Part shown: piece by piece, positions 42,505 to 51,759 of the stretch
Layout of the letters: every line of letters starts with the position of its first letter
Position numbering within the stretch: position 1 is the stretch's first letter
Origin: Dechloromonas hortensis
GTDB lineage: Bacteria > Pseudomonadota > Gammaproteobacteria > Burkholderiales > Rhodocyclaceae
DNA: 64,000 bases
Direction: 5' to 3'
NCBI RefSeq assembly: GCF_009469765.1
Contig: NZ_SSSQ01000001.1
Span: 310,001 to 374,000 of the forward strand
Translations under genes and position numbers: made by a program
Notes under the pieces: generated by a model
Seen by the model: only the letters and a program-made list of their open reading frames with translations
Told to the model about the DNA's origin: nothing
Databases searched by the model: none

Positions 42505-42822
42505 TCAGGCCTGATCGTCGATATGACCGGTGGCCGCGCCCAGCGCGTCGCCCTTGATCAATTCGTCGGCCGCCGTTCCGAGCGCAGCCAGTTCGGCCGC
42601 CATCTCGCGGGCATCCTGAAAAACCCGCTGAGCACCGGAAAATTCGCCGATCGCCCCAGCCTCGATTTCGGCCATTTCCTGTTGCAGGCTGCGCTGGCGG
42701 TCGCCTTCGATGCCTTCCAAGGCCTCGACCCGCCGCACCTGTTGGCCGGCGACATGACGAGCCCGCTCCCGGGATTCCTGGGAGAGGCGCTGCGTGGTCG
42801 ATTCGAGGCGGTTCAGTTTCAT
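42505..42822 (-). CDS. Uncharacterised coiled-coil protein
   Basis: A 105-residue, largely helical protein: MKLNRLESTTQRLSQESRERARHVAGQQVRRVEALEGIEGDRQRSLQQEMAEIEAG (in pieces), rich in E, R and Q with heptad spacing. GAGGAG stands before the ATG at 42822. It lies between the DUF4197 and rep genes on the same strand. I do not recognise the family. Confidence 0.6.
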   Translation of the reverse strand: MKLNRLESTTQRLSQESRERARHVAGQQVRRVEALEGIEGDRQRSLQQEMAEIEAGAIGEFSGAQRVFQDAREMAAELAALGTAADELIKGDALGAATGHIDDQA

Positions 42823-42870
42823 GGACGGGCTCCTCAACCCGTCAACGGCACTTTGCCGCCCCGGCTTTAA

Positions 42871-43557
42871 TTAAAGCGCGCCGAATACCTTCTTCAGCAG
42901 ATCGCTGCCGGCCCCGACCGGGTTGGCGCGCAGCTTTTTCTCTTCCTCGGCGATCATCAGAAACAGTCCATCCATCGCCTTTTGCGTGACATAGCCGTCG
43001 AGGTCGGCGTCCTTCTGGTCGATCAGGCCACTGCTCGCCGCCTTGCCGGCAAAGCTGTTGTACTGCTCGGCCAGTTGCAGCTTCTTGGTCGAGGCTTTGA
43101 CGATGGGCATGAACTTGGCTGTCAGCTGCTCGGTCGAGGTGCGCTTGAAGTATTGCGTCACGCTGTCCTCACCACCGGTCAGGATGCCCTTGGCGTCCTG
43201 CACGCTCATCTTCTTGATCGAGTCGGTGAGAATCGGCTTGGCTTCGGCCACCGCCTGCTCGGCCGCGTGGTTCATCGTTTCGATCAACTGGTCGGCCTGC
43301 TTGCCAAGACCGAACATGCGCAGGCCGCTCTCGGCTTTTTGCAGATACCCGGGCAGCGGAATCTTCACCTTGCTGTTGCCGAGGAAGCCGCCCTCCTTGC
43401 CCAGCGAGGCGACCGCGTAATCCGCCCCCTTGGCCAGCGCTTCCTTGACGCCGGCGCTGGCATCACCGGTCGAAATGGCGTCCAGCCCGGCGGCGTGGAC
43501 GAGTCCGGCGGTCAACAGCAGAAAAAGGGCAAAAAGCGGAGCGAGCAGGCGGCGCAT
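42871..43557 (-). CDS. Exported DUF4197 protein
   Basis: A 228-residue protein with a Sec signal peptide (MRRLLAPLFALFLLLTAGLVHA) and the DUF4197 pattern: GVKEALAKGADYAVASLGKEGGFLGNSKVKIPLPGYLQKAE, FKRTSTEQL, KFMPIVKAST and DGYVTQKAMDGLFLMIAEEEKKLRANPV. The C-terminal half is the most conserved. The family is periplasmic and of unknown function. Confidence 0.9.
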   Translation of the reverse strand: MRRLLAPLFALFLLLTAGLVHAAGLDAISTGDASAGVKEALAKGADYAVASLGKEGGFLGNSKVKIPLPGYLQKAESGLRMFGLGKQADQLIETMNHAAEQAVAEAKPILTDSIKKMSVQDAKGILTGGEDSVTQYFKRTSTEQLTAKFMPIVKASTKKLQLAEQYNSFAGKAASSGLIDQKDADLDGYVTQKAMDGLFLMIAEEEKKLRANPVGAGSDLLKKVFGAL

Positions 43558-43573
43558 GGTGTTCTCCTGAAAA

Positions 43574-44710
43574 TCAGACGATATCGAGGTGACCGATGCC
43601 GGTGGTCAGGTCGCGGTCCTTCGATTCCTTGCCGTGCAGCTTGATCTGCAGGCGCAAATCGTTCAGCGAGTCGGCATTGCGCAGCGCATCTTCGTAGGTG
43701 ATGCGGCCGCCCTCATAGTGATCGAACAGCGCCTGGTCGAAAGTCTGCATGCCGAGTTCGCGCGACTTCTTCATGATTTCCTTGATCTCATGCACCTCGC
43801 CCTTGAAGATCAGGTCGGAGATCAGCGGCGAATTGAGCATCACTTCGATGGCGGCAACCCGTCCCTTGCCGTCCTTCTTCGGAATCAGGCGCTGCGAGAC
43901 CATACCGCGCAAGTTCAGCGAGAGGTCCATCAGCAATTGCTGGCGACGCTCTTCCGGGAAGAAGTTGATGATGCGGTCGATCGCCTGGTTGGCGCTGTTG
44001 GCGTGCAGCGTCGCCAGACAGAGGTGGCCGGTTTCGGCGAAGGCAATGGCGTAGTCCATCGTGTCGCGGTCGCGGATTTCGCCCATCAGGATGACGTCCG
44101 GCGCCTGACGCAGCGTGTTGCGCAGCGCCGGGCCCCAGTCGTCAGTATCGACCCCGACTTCGCGCTGGGTGATGATGCAGTTCTTGTGTTCGTGCACATA
44201 TTCGATCGGGTCTTCGATCGTGATGATGTGGCCGTAGGAGTTCTCGTTGCGGTAATCGACCACCGAAGCCAGCGATGTCGTCTTGCCGGTACCGGTGCCG
44301 CCGACGAAGATGACCAGGCCGCGCTTGGTCATCGCGATGTCCTTGATCACCGGCGGCAGGCCGAGTTCGTCGATCTTCGGGATGCTCATGTTGATCGTCC
44401 GGCAGACGACCCCCATGCGGCCCTGCTGGACGAAGGCATTGACGCGGAACCGGCCGATGCTGGCCGGCGAGATGGCGAAGTTGCACTCCTTGGTCGCCTC
44501 GAACTCGGCGGCCTGGCGGTCGTTCATGATCGAACGGGCCAGTTCGGCGGTGTGCTGTGAAGTCAGCACCTGGTTCGAGACTGGCGTGATCTTGCCGTCA
44601 ATCTTGATCGCCGGCGGAAAACCGGCGGTGATGAACAGGTCCGACCCTTTTTTCTGCGCCATCAGGCGCAGCAGGTCGTGCATGAATTTCATTGCCTGGT
44701 CGCGTTCCAT
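43574..44710 (-). CDS. pilU: Type IV pilus retraction ATPase PilU
   Basis: A 378-residue hexameric secretion ATPase. Walker A is IFVGGTGTGKTTSLASVV, the Asp box TIEDPIEYVHEHKN, Walker B VILMGEIRDRDTMDYAI, and the His box GHLCLATLHANSANQAIDRI. The tail GKESKDRDLTTGIGHLDIV is PilU-like and distinguishes it from PilT next door. PilU assists PilT in pilus retraction. It follows pilT by 31 bases. Confidence 0.92.
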   Translation of the reverse strand: MERDQAMKFMHDLLRLMAQKKGSDLFITAGFPPAIKIDGKITPVSNQVLTSQHTAELARSIMNDRQAAEFEATKECNFAISPASIGRFRVNAFVQQGRMGVVCRTINMSIPKIDELGLPPVIKDIAMTKRGLVIFVGGTGTGKTTSLASVVDYRNENSYGHIITIEDPIEYVHEHKNCIITQREVGVDTDDWGPALRNTLRQAPDVILMGEIRDRDTMDYAIAFAETGHLCLATLHANSANQAIDRIINFFPEERRQQLLMDLSLNLRGMVSQRLIPKKDGKGRVAAIEVMLNSPLISDLIFKGEVHEIKEIMKKSRELGMQTFDQALFDHYEGGRITYEDALRNADSLNDLRLQIKLHGKESKDRDLTTGIGHLDIV

Positions 44711-44741
44711 ATCTTCCCCTCGCTTATATTTGACCGGCGAA

Positions 44742-45785
44742 TCAGGCCGGGAAGGCATCCTTGTTGGCGGCCTTGTTGCGCGCTTCGGCGCTCGACACCA
44801 GATTGCGGCGGACCATGTCGAGCAGGTTCTGGTCGAGCGTCTGCATGCCGAAATTCTGGCCGGTCTGGATCGCCGAATACATCTGCGCGATCTTGTTTTC
44901 GCGGATCAGATTGCGGATGGCCGGCGTGCCGATCATGATTTCATGCGCCGCGCAGCGCCCCTGGCCGTCCTTGGTCTTCAGCAGGGTCTGCGAGATAACG
45001 GCGCGCAGCGATTCGGACAGCATCGAGCGGACCATTTCCTTTTCCGCCGCCGGGAAGACGTCGACGATCCGGTCCACGGTCTTCGCCGCCGACGAGGTGT
45101 GTAGCGTGCCGAACACCAGGTGGCCGGTTTCGGCCGCGGTGAGCGCCAGGCGGATGGTTTCCAGGTCGCGCATTTCGCCGACCAGGATGACGTCCGGGTC
45201 TTCGCGCAGGGCCGAGCGCAGCGCGTTGGAGAAGGACAACGTGTGCGGCCCGACTTCGCGCTGGTTGATCAGGCACTTCTTGGCTTCATGGACGAATTCG
45301 ATCGGGTCTTCGACGGTCAGGATGTGGCCGTAATCGTTTTCATTGATGTGATTGACCATCGCCGCCAGCGTCGTCGACTTGCCGGAACCGGTCGGCCCGG
45401 TGACCAGCACGATGCCGCGCGGGTATTCGGAAATGTCCTTGAAGATTTTCGGGCAGTTCAGTTCTTCCAGCGTCAGCACTTTCGACGGAATGGTCCGGAA
45501 TACGGCGCCGGCGCCGCGCTGCTGATTGAAGGCATTGACCCGGAAACGGGCCAGGTTGGGAATTTCAAACGAAAAGTCGCATTCCAGCGTTTCTTCATAA
45601 ACCTTGCGCTGGCCGTCGTTCATGATGTCGTACACCATGCCATGCACATCCTTGTGCTCCATCGCCGGCAGGTTGATGCGGCGCACGTCGCCATGGACGC
45701 GGATCATCGGCGGCAGGCCGGATGAAAGATGGAGGTCGGAGGCCTTGTTCTTGACGCTAAAGGCCAGCAGTTCGGTGATGTCCAT
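44742..45785 (-). CDS. pilT: Type IV pilus retraction ATPase PilT
   Basis: A 347-residue retraction motor. MDITELLAFSVKNKASDLHLSSGLPPMIRVHGDVRRI opens the PAS-like domain; LVTGPTGSGKSTTLAAMV is Walker A; TVEDPIEFVHEAKKCLINQREVG, VILVGEMRDLETIRLAL and GHLVFGTLHTSSAAKTVDRIVDVFP follow. The C-terminal AIRNLIRENKIAQMYSAIQTG is the AIRNLIRE retraction motif. The start at 45785 begins the domain. Confidence 0.94.
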   Translation of the reverse strand: MDITELLAFSVKNKASDLHLSSGLPPMIRVHGDVRRINLPAMEHKDVHGMVYDIMNDGQRKVYEETLECDFSFEIPNLARFRVNAFNQQRGAGAVFRTIPSKVLTLEELNCPKIFKDISEYPRGIVLVTGPTGSGKSTTLAAMVNHINENDYGHILTVEDPIEFVHEAKKCLINQREVGPHTLSFSNALRSALREDPDVILVGEMRDLETIRLALTAAETGHLVFGTLHTSSAAKTVDRIVDVFPAAEKEMVRSMLSESLRAVISQTLLKTKDGQGRCAAHEIMIGTPAIRNLIRENKIAQMYSAIQTGQNFGMQTLDQNLLDMVRRNLVSSAEARNKAANKDAFPA

Positions 45786-45798
45786 GCGGGGATCGTCC

Positions 45799-45825
45799 TT
45801 GAAGCGCGTTTGGCGCGTGTATACT
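45799..45825 (+). promoter_or_regulatory. Possible yggS-proC operon promoter
   Basis: TTGAAG (45799-45804) and TATACT (45820-45825) stand 26 bases before the yggS start. The spacing is only 15 bases; CCTTGA two bases upstream gives 17. It overlaps the pilT start region on the other strand. Confidence 0.4.
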
Positions 45826-45851
45826 GGAAACAGACGTGATTCCAATGGATT

Positions 45852-46541
45852 ATGAGCGCAATCGCCACCAACCTGCAAGCTGTCCGGACGCGCATCAGCA
45901 CTGCCGCCAAGGCCGCCGGACGCCCCCCGGAAAGCATCGCCCTGCTCGCGGTCAGCAAGACTTGGCCGCTGTCATCCGTTATTGACGCCGCCACCGCCGG
46001 GCAGCGCGCTTTTGGCGAGAATTACGTGCAGGAAGGCGTCGATAAGGCGATTGCCACGGTCGACCGCGCCCTGGACTGGCATTTCATCGGCCCGCTGCAA
46101 AGCAACAAGACTCGGCCGGTCGCCGAGCATTTTGCCTGGGTGCATTCCATCGACCGCCTGAAAATCGCCGAACGCCTGTCGGCGCAACGGCCGGCCGACC
46201 TGCCGCCGCTCCAGGTCTGCATCCAGGTCAATGTTTCCGGCGAAGCGAGCAAGAGCGGCTGCCATCCCGACGAAGCGCTCGCCCTGTGCCAGGCGGTCGC
46301 CGCCTTGCCCAGGCTGACCCTGCGCGGCCTGATGGCGATTCCCGAACCGGCCGATAATGAAGCAGGCCAACGGGCGCCCTTCCGCCAATTGCGGGAAATC
46401 TTCGAAACGATCCGGGCGGCCGGTTTGCCGCTCGATACTTTATCGATGGGCATGTCCCACGATCTTGAAGCTGCCATTGCCGAAGGCGCGACCATCGTCC
46501 GCATCGGCACGGCCATTTTTGGTGAAAGAAACTACGCATGA
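45852..46541 (+). CDS. yggS: YggS-family PLP homeostasis protein
   Basis: A 229-residue pyridoxal phosphate-binding protein. The PLP Lys is in LLAVSKTWPLSSV near residue 37; AFGENYVQEGVDKA, WHFIGPLQSNKTRPVAEHFAWVHSIDRLKIAERL and LSMGMSHDLEAAIAEGATIVRIGTAIFG are family motifs. It buffers PLP and affects amino-acid pools rather than catalysing a known reaction. It heads a tight operon with proC, yggT and yggU. Confidence 0.94.
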   Translation: MSAIATNLQAVRTRISTAAKAAGRPPESIALLAVSKTWPLSSVIDAATAGQRAFGENYVQEGVDKAIATVDRALDWHFIGPLQSNKTRPVAEHFAWVHSIDRLKIAERLSAQRPADLPPLQVCIQVNVSGEASKSGCHPDEALALCQAVAALPRLTLRGLMAIPEPADNEAGQRAPFRQLREIFETIRAAGLPLDTLSMGMSHDLEAAIAEGATIVRIGTAIFGERNYA

Positions 46542-47350
46542 AAATTACCTTCCTCGGCGGCGGCAACATGGCCAACGCGCTGATCGGCGGCATGTTGAAA
46601 CAGGGCTTCGCGGCGACCGACATCAACGTCATCGACCCGGGCAGCGAGGCGCGGGCCAAGCTCAGCCAGAGTTATGCGGTGAACTGTCTGGAATCGGCCG
46701 AAATGCTGGCCAGCGTCGGCGATCTGCTGGTCCTCGCGGTCAAGCCGCAGCAAATGAAAGAGGCCGTCGCCCCGCTCGCTGCCAAGCTCGGCCAGGCCGT
46801 CGTTGTCAGCATCGCGGCCGGCCTTGATCTGGAAACCCTGTCCCGATTCCTCGGCGGCCATCGCAAGATCGTCCGCTGCATGCCGAACACGCCGGCCCTG
46901 ATCGGCGCCGGCATCACCGGCCTCTGTCCCTTGCCGGAAGTCAGCGACGATGAACGCGCCGCCGCCGACCGCGTGCTGCGCGCCGTCGGCACCACGGTGT
47001 GGATCGCCGACGAAGGCAAGATGGACGGCGTCACCGCCCTTTCCGGCAGCGGCCCGGCCTATGTCTTCCTGTTCATCGAAGCGCTGCAGCAGGCCGCCGC
47101 CGACCTCGGCTTCACGGCTGAGCAAGGGCGCCTGCTGGCCATCGAAACGGTACAGGGCGCCGCGGCCCTTGCCGCGCAATCGAGCGAGCCGGCCGCGGTG
47201 CTGCGCGAGCGCGTCACCTCCAAGGGCGGCACCACCGAAGCGGCACTGCGTACGATGGCCGAACAGGGCGTCAAGGAAGGCATCGTCGCCGGCGTCAAAG
47301 CCGCCGAAGCGCGCGGCCGCGAACTCGGCAAACTGCTGGGCGCCGCCTGA
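46538..47350 (+). CDS. proC: Pyrroline-5-carboxylate reductase
   Basis: A 270-residue enzyme catalysing the last step of proline synthesis. The N-terminal Rossmann motif is ITFLGGGNMANALIGGML; VLAVKPQQM, RCMPNTPALIGAGITGL, ALSGSGPAYVFLFIEAL and RVTSKGGTTEAALRTM are typical. It overlaps yggS by four bases. Confidence 0.95.
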   Translation: MKITFLGGGNMANALIGGMLKQGFAATDINVIDPGSEARAKLSQSYAVNCLESAEMLASVGDLLVLAVKPQQMKEAVAPLAAKLGQAVVVSIAAGLDLETLSRFLGGHRKIVRCMPNTPALIGAGITGLCPLPEVSDDERAAADRVLRAVGTTVWIADEGKMDGVTALSGSGPAYVFLFIEALQQAAADLGFTAEQGRLLAIETVQGAAALAAQSSEPAAVLRERVTSKGGTTEAALRTMAEQGVKEGIVAGVKAAEARGRELGKLLGAA

Positions 47351-47883
47351 TGCAAGCCCTCGTTTTCCTGGTCGATGCCGTCGTCAGCTTTTTCTGCACG
47401 CTGTTCCTGCTGCGTTTCATGATGCAGGCGATGCGCGTTTCCTTTGCCGGGCAGATCGGCGATTTTGTCGTCAAGCTGACCAACTGGGCGGTCAAGCCGC
47501 TGCGCCGGATCATCCCCGGCCTCGGCGGCTTCGACTGGGCCAGCCTGTTCGCTGCCCTCGCCATCCAGTTGCTGCTTTCGGCGCTGCTGGTCGGCATCTC
47601 CGGCCAGGTGATCAGCGCCGATCCCGGCACCGTGGCGCTGATGGCAGGCTGGTTCGCCATTCGCACCCTGCTCCGGCTGGCGGTCTACATCCTGATCGGC
47701 GCTTTGATCCTGCAGGCAGTGCTGTCCTGGATCAATCCCTACTCACCGCTGGCGGCACCGGCCCACCAGCTGACCCGGCCGTTGCTCGACCCGATCCGGC
47801 GCATCATGCCGGCGATTTCCGGCATCGACCTGTCGCCGCTGGTCGCCATCCTGCTGCTGCAGGCCGTGCTGATGTTCCTGTGA
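47350..47883 (+). CDS. yggT: YggT-family membrane protein
   Basis: A 177-residue membrane protein with two YggT repeats. Each repeat has a pair of helices and the R-P-(I/L)-R-R-I-(I/M)-P signature: KPLRRIIPGLGGFDWASL and RPLLDPIRRIMPAISGIDLSPL. Family members are linked to osmotic balance and cell division in other bacteria. Its first base is the last base of proC. Confidence 0.93.
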   Translation: MQALVFLVDAVVSFFCTLFLLRFMMQAMRVSFAGQIGDFVVKLTNWAVKPLRRIIPGLGGFDWASLFAALAIQLLLSALLVGISGQVISADPGTVALMAGWFAIRTLLRLAVYILIGALILQAVLSWINPYSPLAAPAHQLTRPLLDPIRRIMPAISGIDLSPLVAILLLQAVLMFL

Positions 47884-48173
47884 GCATTTGGTGGCGGCTG
47901 GCGGCCGACGGCCGCATCACGCTGACCCTGCACATCCAGCCCGGCGCCAAGAAGACCGAAGTCGCCGGGCTGCATGGCGAGGCGCTGAAAATCCGGCTGG
48001 CGGCACCGCCGGTCGATGGCAAGGCCAACGAGGCCCTGATCAAGTTCGTCGCCGAAACGCTGCGTCTGCCCAAATCGGCGGTCAGCCTGAAGAGCGGCCA
48101 AAACTCGCGACACAAAGTGCTGGAGATCGTCGGCACGACGCCGGCCGCGGTGGCCGAACTGGCACCCAAATGA
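47880..48173 (+). CDS. yggU: YggU/DUF167 family protein
   Basis: A 97-residue protein starting with GTG at 47880, overlapping the yggT stop by four bases. LTLHIQPGAKKTEVAGLHGEALKIRLAAPPVDGKANEALIKFVAETLRLPKSAVSLKSGQNSRHKVLEI (in pieces) is the DUF167 signature. The function is unknown. It closes the yggS operon. Confidence 0.92.
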   Translation: MSIWWRLAADGRITLTLHIQPGAKKTEVAGLHGEALKIRLAAPPVDGKANEALIKFVAETLRLPKSAVSLKSGQNSRHKVLEIVGTTPAAVAELAPK

Positions 48174-48195
48174 AAACGGCGGGCAAGCCCGCCGT
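48173..48195 (-). terminator. Terminator shared by convergent yggU and comEA-like genes
   Basis: ACGGCGGGC and GCCCGCCGT form a 9-base stem with a two-base loop (48176-48195). Only the minus strand is followed by a T-run, so it serves chiefly the ComEA-like gene. Confidence 0.7.
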
Positions 48196-48215
48196 CAGCC
48201 AGCCGTTGGTAGCGC

Positions 48216-48503
48216 TTACTTTTTTGCCGTCTTGGCCGGTGCACCGCCGGCCTCACCGACCGTCAGTTCCGGCCGAAGTTTGGCGACGCTCTTCTCGCCA
48301 AACCCCTTGACCCCCTTCAAGTCATCGACCGACTTGAACGGTCCGTTCTTCGTCCGGTAATCGACGATCGCCTTGGCCTTGCTGGGGCCGATGCCCTTGA
48401 CGGCATCCAGCTCATCGACGCTGGCGGTATTCAGATTGACGGCGGCAAACGCCATGCTGATGCAGGACAGCAGGGCAACAACCAATGCCAGGAAACTTTT
48501 CAT
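48216..48503 (-). CDS. ComEA-like helix-hairpin-helix protein
   Basis: A 95-residue exported protein: signal peptide MKSFLALVVALLSCISMAFA, then VNLNTASVDELDAVKGIGPSKAKAIVDYRTKNGPF and SVDDLKGVKGFGEKSVAKL, two helix-hairpin-helix motifs. Short ComEA proteins bind DNA in the periplasm and drive uptake during natural transformation in species with type IV pili. Pil genes are nearby, so competence is plausible but not shown. Confidence 0.9.
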   Translation of the reverse strand: MKSFLALVVALLSCISMAFAAVNLNTASVDELDAVKGIGPSKAKAIVDYRTKNGPFKSVDDLKGVKGFGEKSVAKLRPELTVGEAGGAPAKTAKK

Positions 48504-48625
48504 CGGGACTTCCTCCTGTTTAGGAAAATCATCAATCGCTCGGAACAAAAACGCCAGGGCACGAACCCTGGCGCAAAATATTCTAAACGAATATGACAAT
48601 TACGTTAATCAGGAAGCATCCCGGC

Positions 48626-49879
48626 TCAGCGGTTGAACACGACGCGGCCGCCGACCAGCGTTGAACGGACCTGACCGGTCATCATGTAGCCTTGCCACGG
48701 CGAATTCTTGCCCCGGCTCTTCAAGGCTTCCGGCATCAGTTGCCACGTCGCCAGCGGGTCGAAAATGCAGACATCGGCCGCGGCTCCGAGCGCCAGATGG
48801 CCGCTATCCAGACCGAGAATTCCGGCCGGCCCGCAGGTGATGCGCGCCACGGCATCGCTCAGCGCCACCTTGGCCGTCTCGGCCCATTTCAGGGTCAGCG
48901 GCAACAGCACTTCGAGGCCGGTGGCGCCCGGCTTGGCTTCGCCAAACGGCAGCAGTTTGTCGTCGGCCCCGACCGGCGTATGGTCGGAGCAAATGGCGGC
49001 CAGGCCGCTCACTGCTGCGGTCGACAGCGCCAGACGGTCATTTTGCGCGCGCAAGGGCGGGCAGAAACGGGCATGCGGATTGAAGAAACCGATGTCGTTT
49101 TCGGTGAGCAGCAGGTGATGGACGCCAACGTCGCAGGTGACCGGCAGGCCATCGTGCTGGGCGCGCTGGATCAGGGCCATGCCGGCCGCCGAGGAAATCC
49201 GGGTCAGATGGACGCGGCAGCCGGTATCGCGCACCAATTGGACAATGGTGGCAATGGCGATGGTTTCGGCGGCGACCGGAATGCCGGCCAGCCCAAGCCG
49301 GCTGGCGACTTCGCCTTCATGCGCGATGCCGTTGCGCGACAGCCAGTAATCCTGCGGCTGCAGCCAGACGGCAAAATCGAAGGTGGCGGCGTATTCCATG
49401 GCACGGAGCAGCGCTTCGGTATCGATCACCGGCTTGTTGGCTTGCGAGAAGGCGACGCAACCGGCTTTCTTCAATCCGGCCAGTTCGGCCAGACGCTCGC
49501 CCTTCAGGCCCAGGGTCAGCGCACCGAGCGGCAGCACGCGCGCCTTGCCGATTTCCTCACCGCGATGGACCAGACGGTCGGCCAGTTCCGGCTCGTCGAG
49601 CGGCGGATCGGCATCCGGCGGCACGACGACCGAAGTGACGCCGCCGGCGACGGCAGCCGCCAGTTCGGCTTCGATCGAGTTGAGGCGGGCGCCGAGGTCG
49701 ATCAGGCCGGGGCAGACGACGCAGCCGGCGGCATCGATGACTTTGTCGGCAACGAAGCCGGCCGGCGCCTGGCCGAGGCCGGCGATCTTGCCAGCGGCGA
49801 TGTAGAGCGAGGCATTGCTGCGGTCGACGCCGTTTTTCGGGTCAATTACGCGGCCATTTTCAATAACGATGTTCATCAA
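48626..49879 (-). CDS. pyrX: Non-catalytic dihydroorotase-like protein PyrC' (PyrX)
   Basis: A 417-residue amidohydrolase-fold protein starting at 49879, next to pyrB. The place of the metal-binding DxHxHxR motif of true dihydroorotases reads GLIDLGARLNS, with both His lost. Downstream parts remain: CDVGVHHLLLTENDIGFFNPHARFCPPLR and CSDHTPVG. In Pseudomonas such a pseudo-dihydroorotase holds aspartate transcarbamoylase together as a dodecamer. The same role is inferred here; a true dihydroorotase must be encoded elsewhere. Confidence 0.9.
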   Translation of the reverse strand: MMNIVIENGRVIDPKNGVDRSNASLYIAAGKIAGLGQAPAGFVADKVIDAAGCVVCPGLIDLGARLNSIEAELAAAVAGGVTSVVVPPDADPPLDEPELADRLVHRGEEIGKARVLPLGALTLGLKGERLAELAGLKKAGCVAFSQANKPVIDTEALLRAMEYAATFDFAVWLQPQDYWLSRNGIAHEGEVASRLGLAGIPVAAETIAIATIVQLVRDTGCRVHLTRISSAAGMALIQRAQHDGLPVTCDVGVHHLLLTENDIGFFNPHARFCPPLRAQNDRLALSTAAVSGLAAICSDHTPVGADDKLLPFGEAKPGATGLEVLLPLTLKWAETAKVALSDAVARITCGPAGILGLDSGHLALGAAADVCIFDPLATWQLMPEALKSRGKNSPWQGYMMTGQVRSTLVGGRVVFNR

Positions 49880-50839
49880 TCAATTCCCCGCAACGATGCT
49901 CATGACCGCCATCCGGACAGCGATCCCGAAGGTGACCTGGGGCAGGATCACGGCCTGCGAGCCATCGGCCACCGCCGAGTGGATCTCGACGCCGCGGTTC
50001 ATCGGCCCCGGGTGCATGACGATGGCGTCCGGCTTGGCCAGTGCCAGCTTCTGCGGCGTCAGGCCGTAGTGGCGGAAGTACTCGCCGGCCGAGGGCAGCA
50101 GGGCGCCGGTCATCCGTTCGTTCTGCAGGCGCAGCATGATGATCACGTCGACATCCTTGAGGCCTTCGTTCATGTCGTGGAAGACATGCACGCCGAGCTT
50201 GTCGAGATGCTTGGGCAACAACGTTTCCGGCCCGATGGCGCGGACTTCCGGGACGCCGAGTGTGGTCAGGGCGTGAATGTCGGAACGGGCGACGCGCGAA
50301 TGCAGGATGTCGCCGACGATGGCGACGCGCAGTTGCGTGAAGTCCTTCTTGTAATGGCGGATGGTGTACATGTCGAGCAGGCCCTGCGTCGGATGGGCGT
50401 GGCGCCCGTCGCCGGCATTGACGACATGCACGTCGTCACGGCCGATGCGCTGCAGATGCTCGGCAATCAGGTAGGGCGCGCCGCTCGAGGCATGGCGCAC
50501 GACAAACAGGTTGGCGTGCATGGCGCACAGGTTGTCGATGGTGTCGAGCAGGGTTTCGCCCTTGCTGGCCGACGACTTGTTGATGTCGAGATTGATCACG
50601 TCGGCGCTCAAACGCTTGGCGGCGATCTCGAAGGTGGTGCGGGTCCGCGTCGAGTTCTCGAAGAACAGGTTGAAGACGCTCTTGCCGCGCAGCAGCGGCA
50701 CTTTCTTGACTTCGCGGGCCGAGACTTCCATGAAGGAGGCGGCAGTATCGAGAATCTGGGTCAGGATGCGCTGCGGCAAGCCTTCAACGGAAAGCAGGTG
50801 GATCAGCTCGCCATCCTTGTTCAACTGCGGGTTATGCAT
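49880..50839 (-). CDS. pyrB: Aspartate carbamoyltransferase catalytic subunit
   Basis: A 319-residue enzyme of pyrimidine synthesis. The carbamoyl phosphate loop is [13 protein letters not shown] near residue 57; [56 protein letters not shown] and [12 protein letters not shown] are diagnostic. The start at 50839 begins [10 protein letters not shown], overlapping pyrR by eight bases. It directly precedes pyrC' on the same transcript. Confidence 0.95.
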   Translation of the reverse strand: MHNPQLNKDGELIHLLSVEGLPQRILTQILDTAASFMEVSAREVKKVPLLRGKSVFNLFFENSTRTRTTFEIAAKRLSADVINLDINKSSASKGETLLDTIDNLCAMHANLFVVRHASSGAPYLIAEHLQRIGRDDVHVVNAGDGRHAHPTQGLLDMYTIRHYKKDFTQLRVAIVGDILHSRVARSDIHALTTLGVPEVRAIGPETLLPKHLDKLGVHVFHDMNEGLKDVDVIIMLRLQNERMTGALLPSAGEYFRHYGLTPQKLALAKPDAIVMHPGPMNRGVEIHSAVADGSQAVILPQVTFGIAVRMAVMSIVAGN

Positions 50840-51341
50840 TTTCCAGCCTCCAGGCAAGTTGACCGTCATCCTGCTTGCCGAGCACCAGGCTCTGGCCTTC
50901 ACCGAGCTCGACGTCCCAGACGCCGTAGGTGGCGCCAATCGGCAGTTCGCGACCGCCGCGGTCGGCGAGCACGGCGAGATCGACGGCGGCCGGCCGGCCG
51001 TAGTCGAACAGCTCGTTGATCGCCGCCCGGGTGGTCCGCCCGGTGTAGAGCACGTCATCAACCAGGATGATGTGGCGGCCTTCGACGTCGAACGGGATGA
51101 CGGTCGGCTTGACCTGCGGATGCAGGCCTTTTTCGGCGAAATCGTCGCGGTAGAAGGAGACATCGATCAGGCCGATCTCCTCGGACAGGCCAAGCAGTTC
51201 CTGCAGGCGTTCGGCGATCCAGGCGCCGCCGCTATAGATGCCGACCAGCGCCGGCTGGCGGTGCAGGTGCGGGCGAATAAGATCGGCCAGTTGCCGGCAT
51301 TGTGCTTCGGCGTCGGGCAGGGGATTAGTCAGGGGTGACAT
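50832..51341 (-). CDS. pyrR: PyrR bifunctional regulator / uracil phosphoribosyltransferase
   Basis: A 169-residue PRTase-fold protein. The PRPP loop is [37 protein letters not shown] and [14 protein letters not shown] match PyrR. In some bacteria PyrR attenuates pyr mRNA. It overlaps ruvX by 17 bases and pyrB by eight. I see no obvious attenuator in the operon. Confidence 0.92.
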   Translation of the reverse strand: MSPLTNPLPDAEAQCRQLADLIRPHLHRQPALVGIYSGGAWIAERLQELLGLSEEIGLIDVSFYRDDFAEKGLHPQVKPTVIPFDVEGRHIILVDDVLYTGRTTRAAINELFDYGRPAAVDLAVLADRGGRELPIGATYGVWDVELGEGQSLVLGKQDDGQLAWRLENA

Positions 51342-51759
51342 GGTGCGGGCTTTCGAACCAGGTTTGAAGAATGAGCTGGGCCGCCACGGCGTCGAGCAGC
51401 GGCTTGGCGCTCCTGCTGTTGCGGCCGGTTTCGCGGAGCCGGGACTCGGCGTCGAGCGAGGTCATCCGCTCGTCGGCAAAGCCGACCGGCAGGTTGAATC
51501 GGCGTTTCAGGCGTTCGCCGAACTTGGTCGCCAGCCGGGTCATCTCGTGCGGCGTGCCGTCGGCGTGGGTCGGCAGGCCGACGACCAGTTGCACCGGCTG
51601 CCATTCGGCAATCAGCTTGCCGATGGCGGTAAAGCGATCATCGTTCGTTTCGGCGCGAATCACCGTCAACGGATGGGCACTGCCGAGCAGGGTTTCGCCG
51701 GTCGCCACACCAATCCGCTTTTCGCCGAAATCAAAGGCCAGCACGGTGCCGTCAGGCAT
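51325..51759 (-). CDS. ruvX: Holliday junction resolvase-like RuvX/YqgF
   Basis: A 144-residue RNase H-fold nuclease. [17 protein letters not shown] carries the first catalytic Asp, [12 protein letters not shown] follows, and [15 protein letters not shown] and [14 protein letters not shown] the later acidic residues. It is linked to 16S rRNA end processing or recombination. It overlaps yqgE by eight bases; the yqgE-ruvX pair is conserved widely. Confidence 0.94.
   Translation of the reverse strand: MPDGTVLAFDFGEKRIGVATGETLLGSAHPLTVIRAETNDDRFTAIGKLIAEWQPVQLVVGLPTHADGTPHEMTRLATKFGERLKRRFNLPVGFADERMTSLDAESRLRETGRNSRSAKPLLDAVAAQLILQTWFESPHHVTPD

Noticed and set aside
49814..49828. Minus-strand match to the GTCGACCGCAG repeat in pyrC'
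   Set aside because: Kept only as a weak copy: the encoded GVDR residues are expected in dihydroorotases, so the match may be coincidence. The same holds for a GTCGACCGCAG match near 19268 in tupB, which encodes GRPQA.
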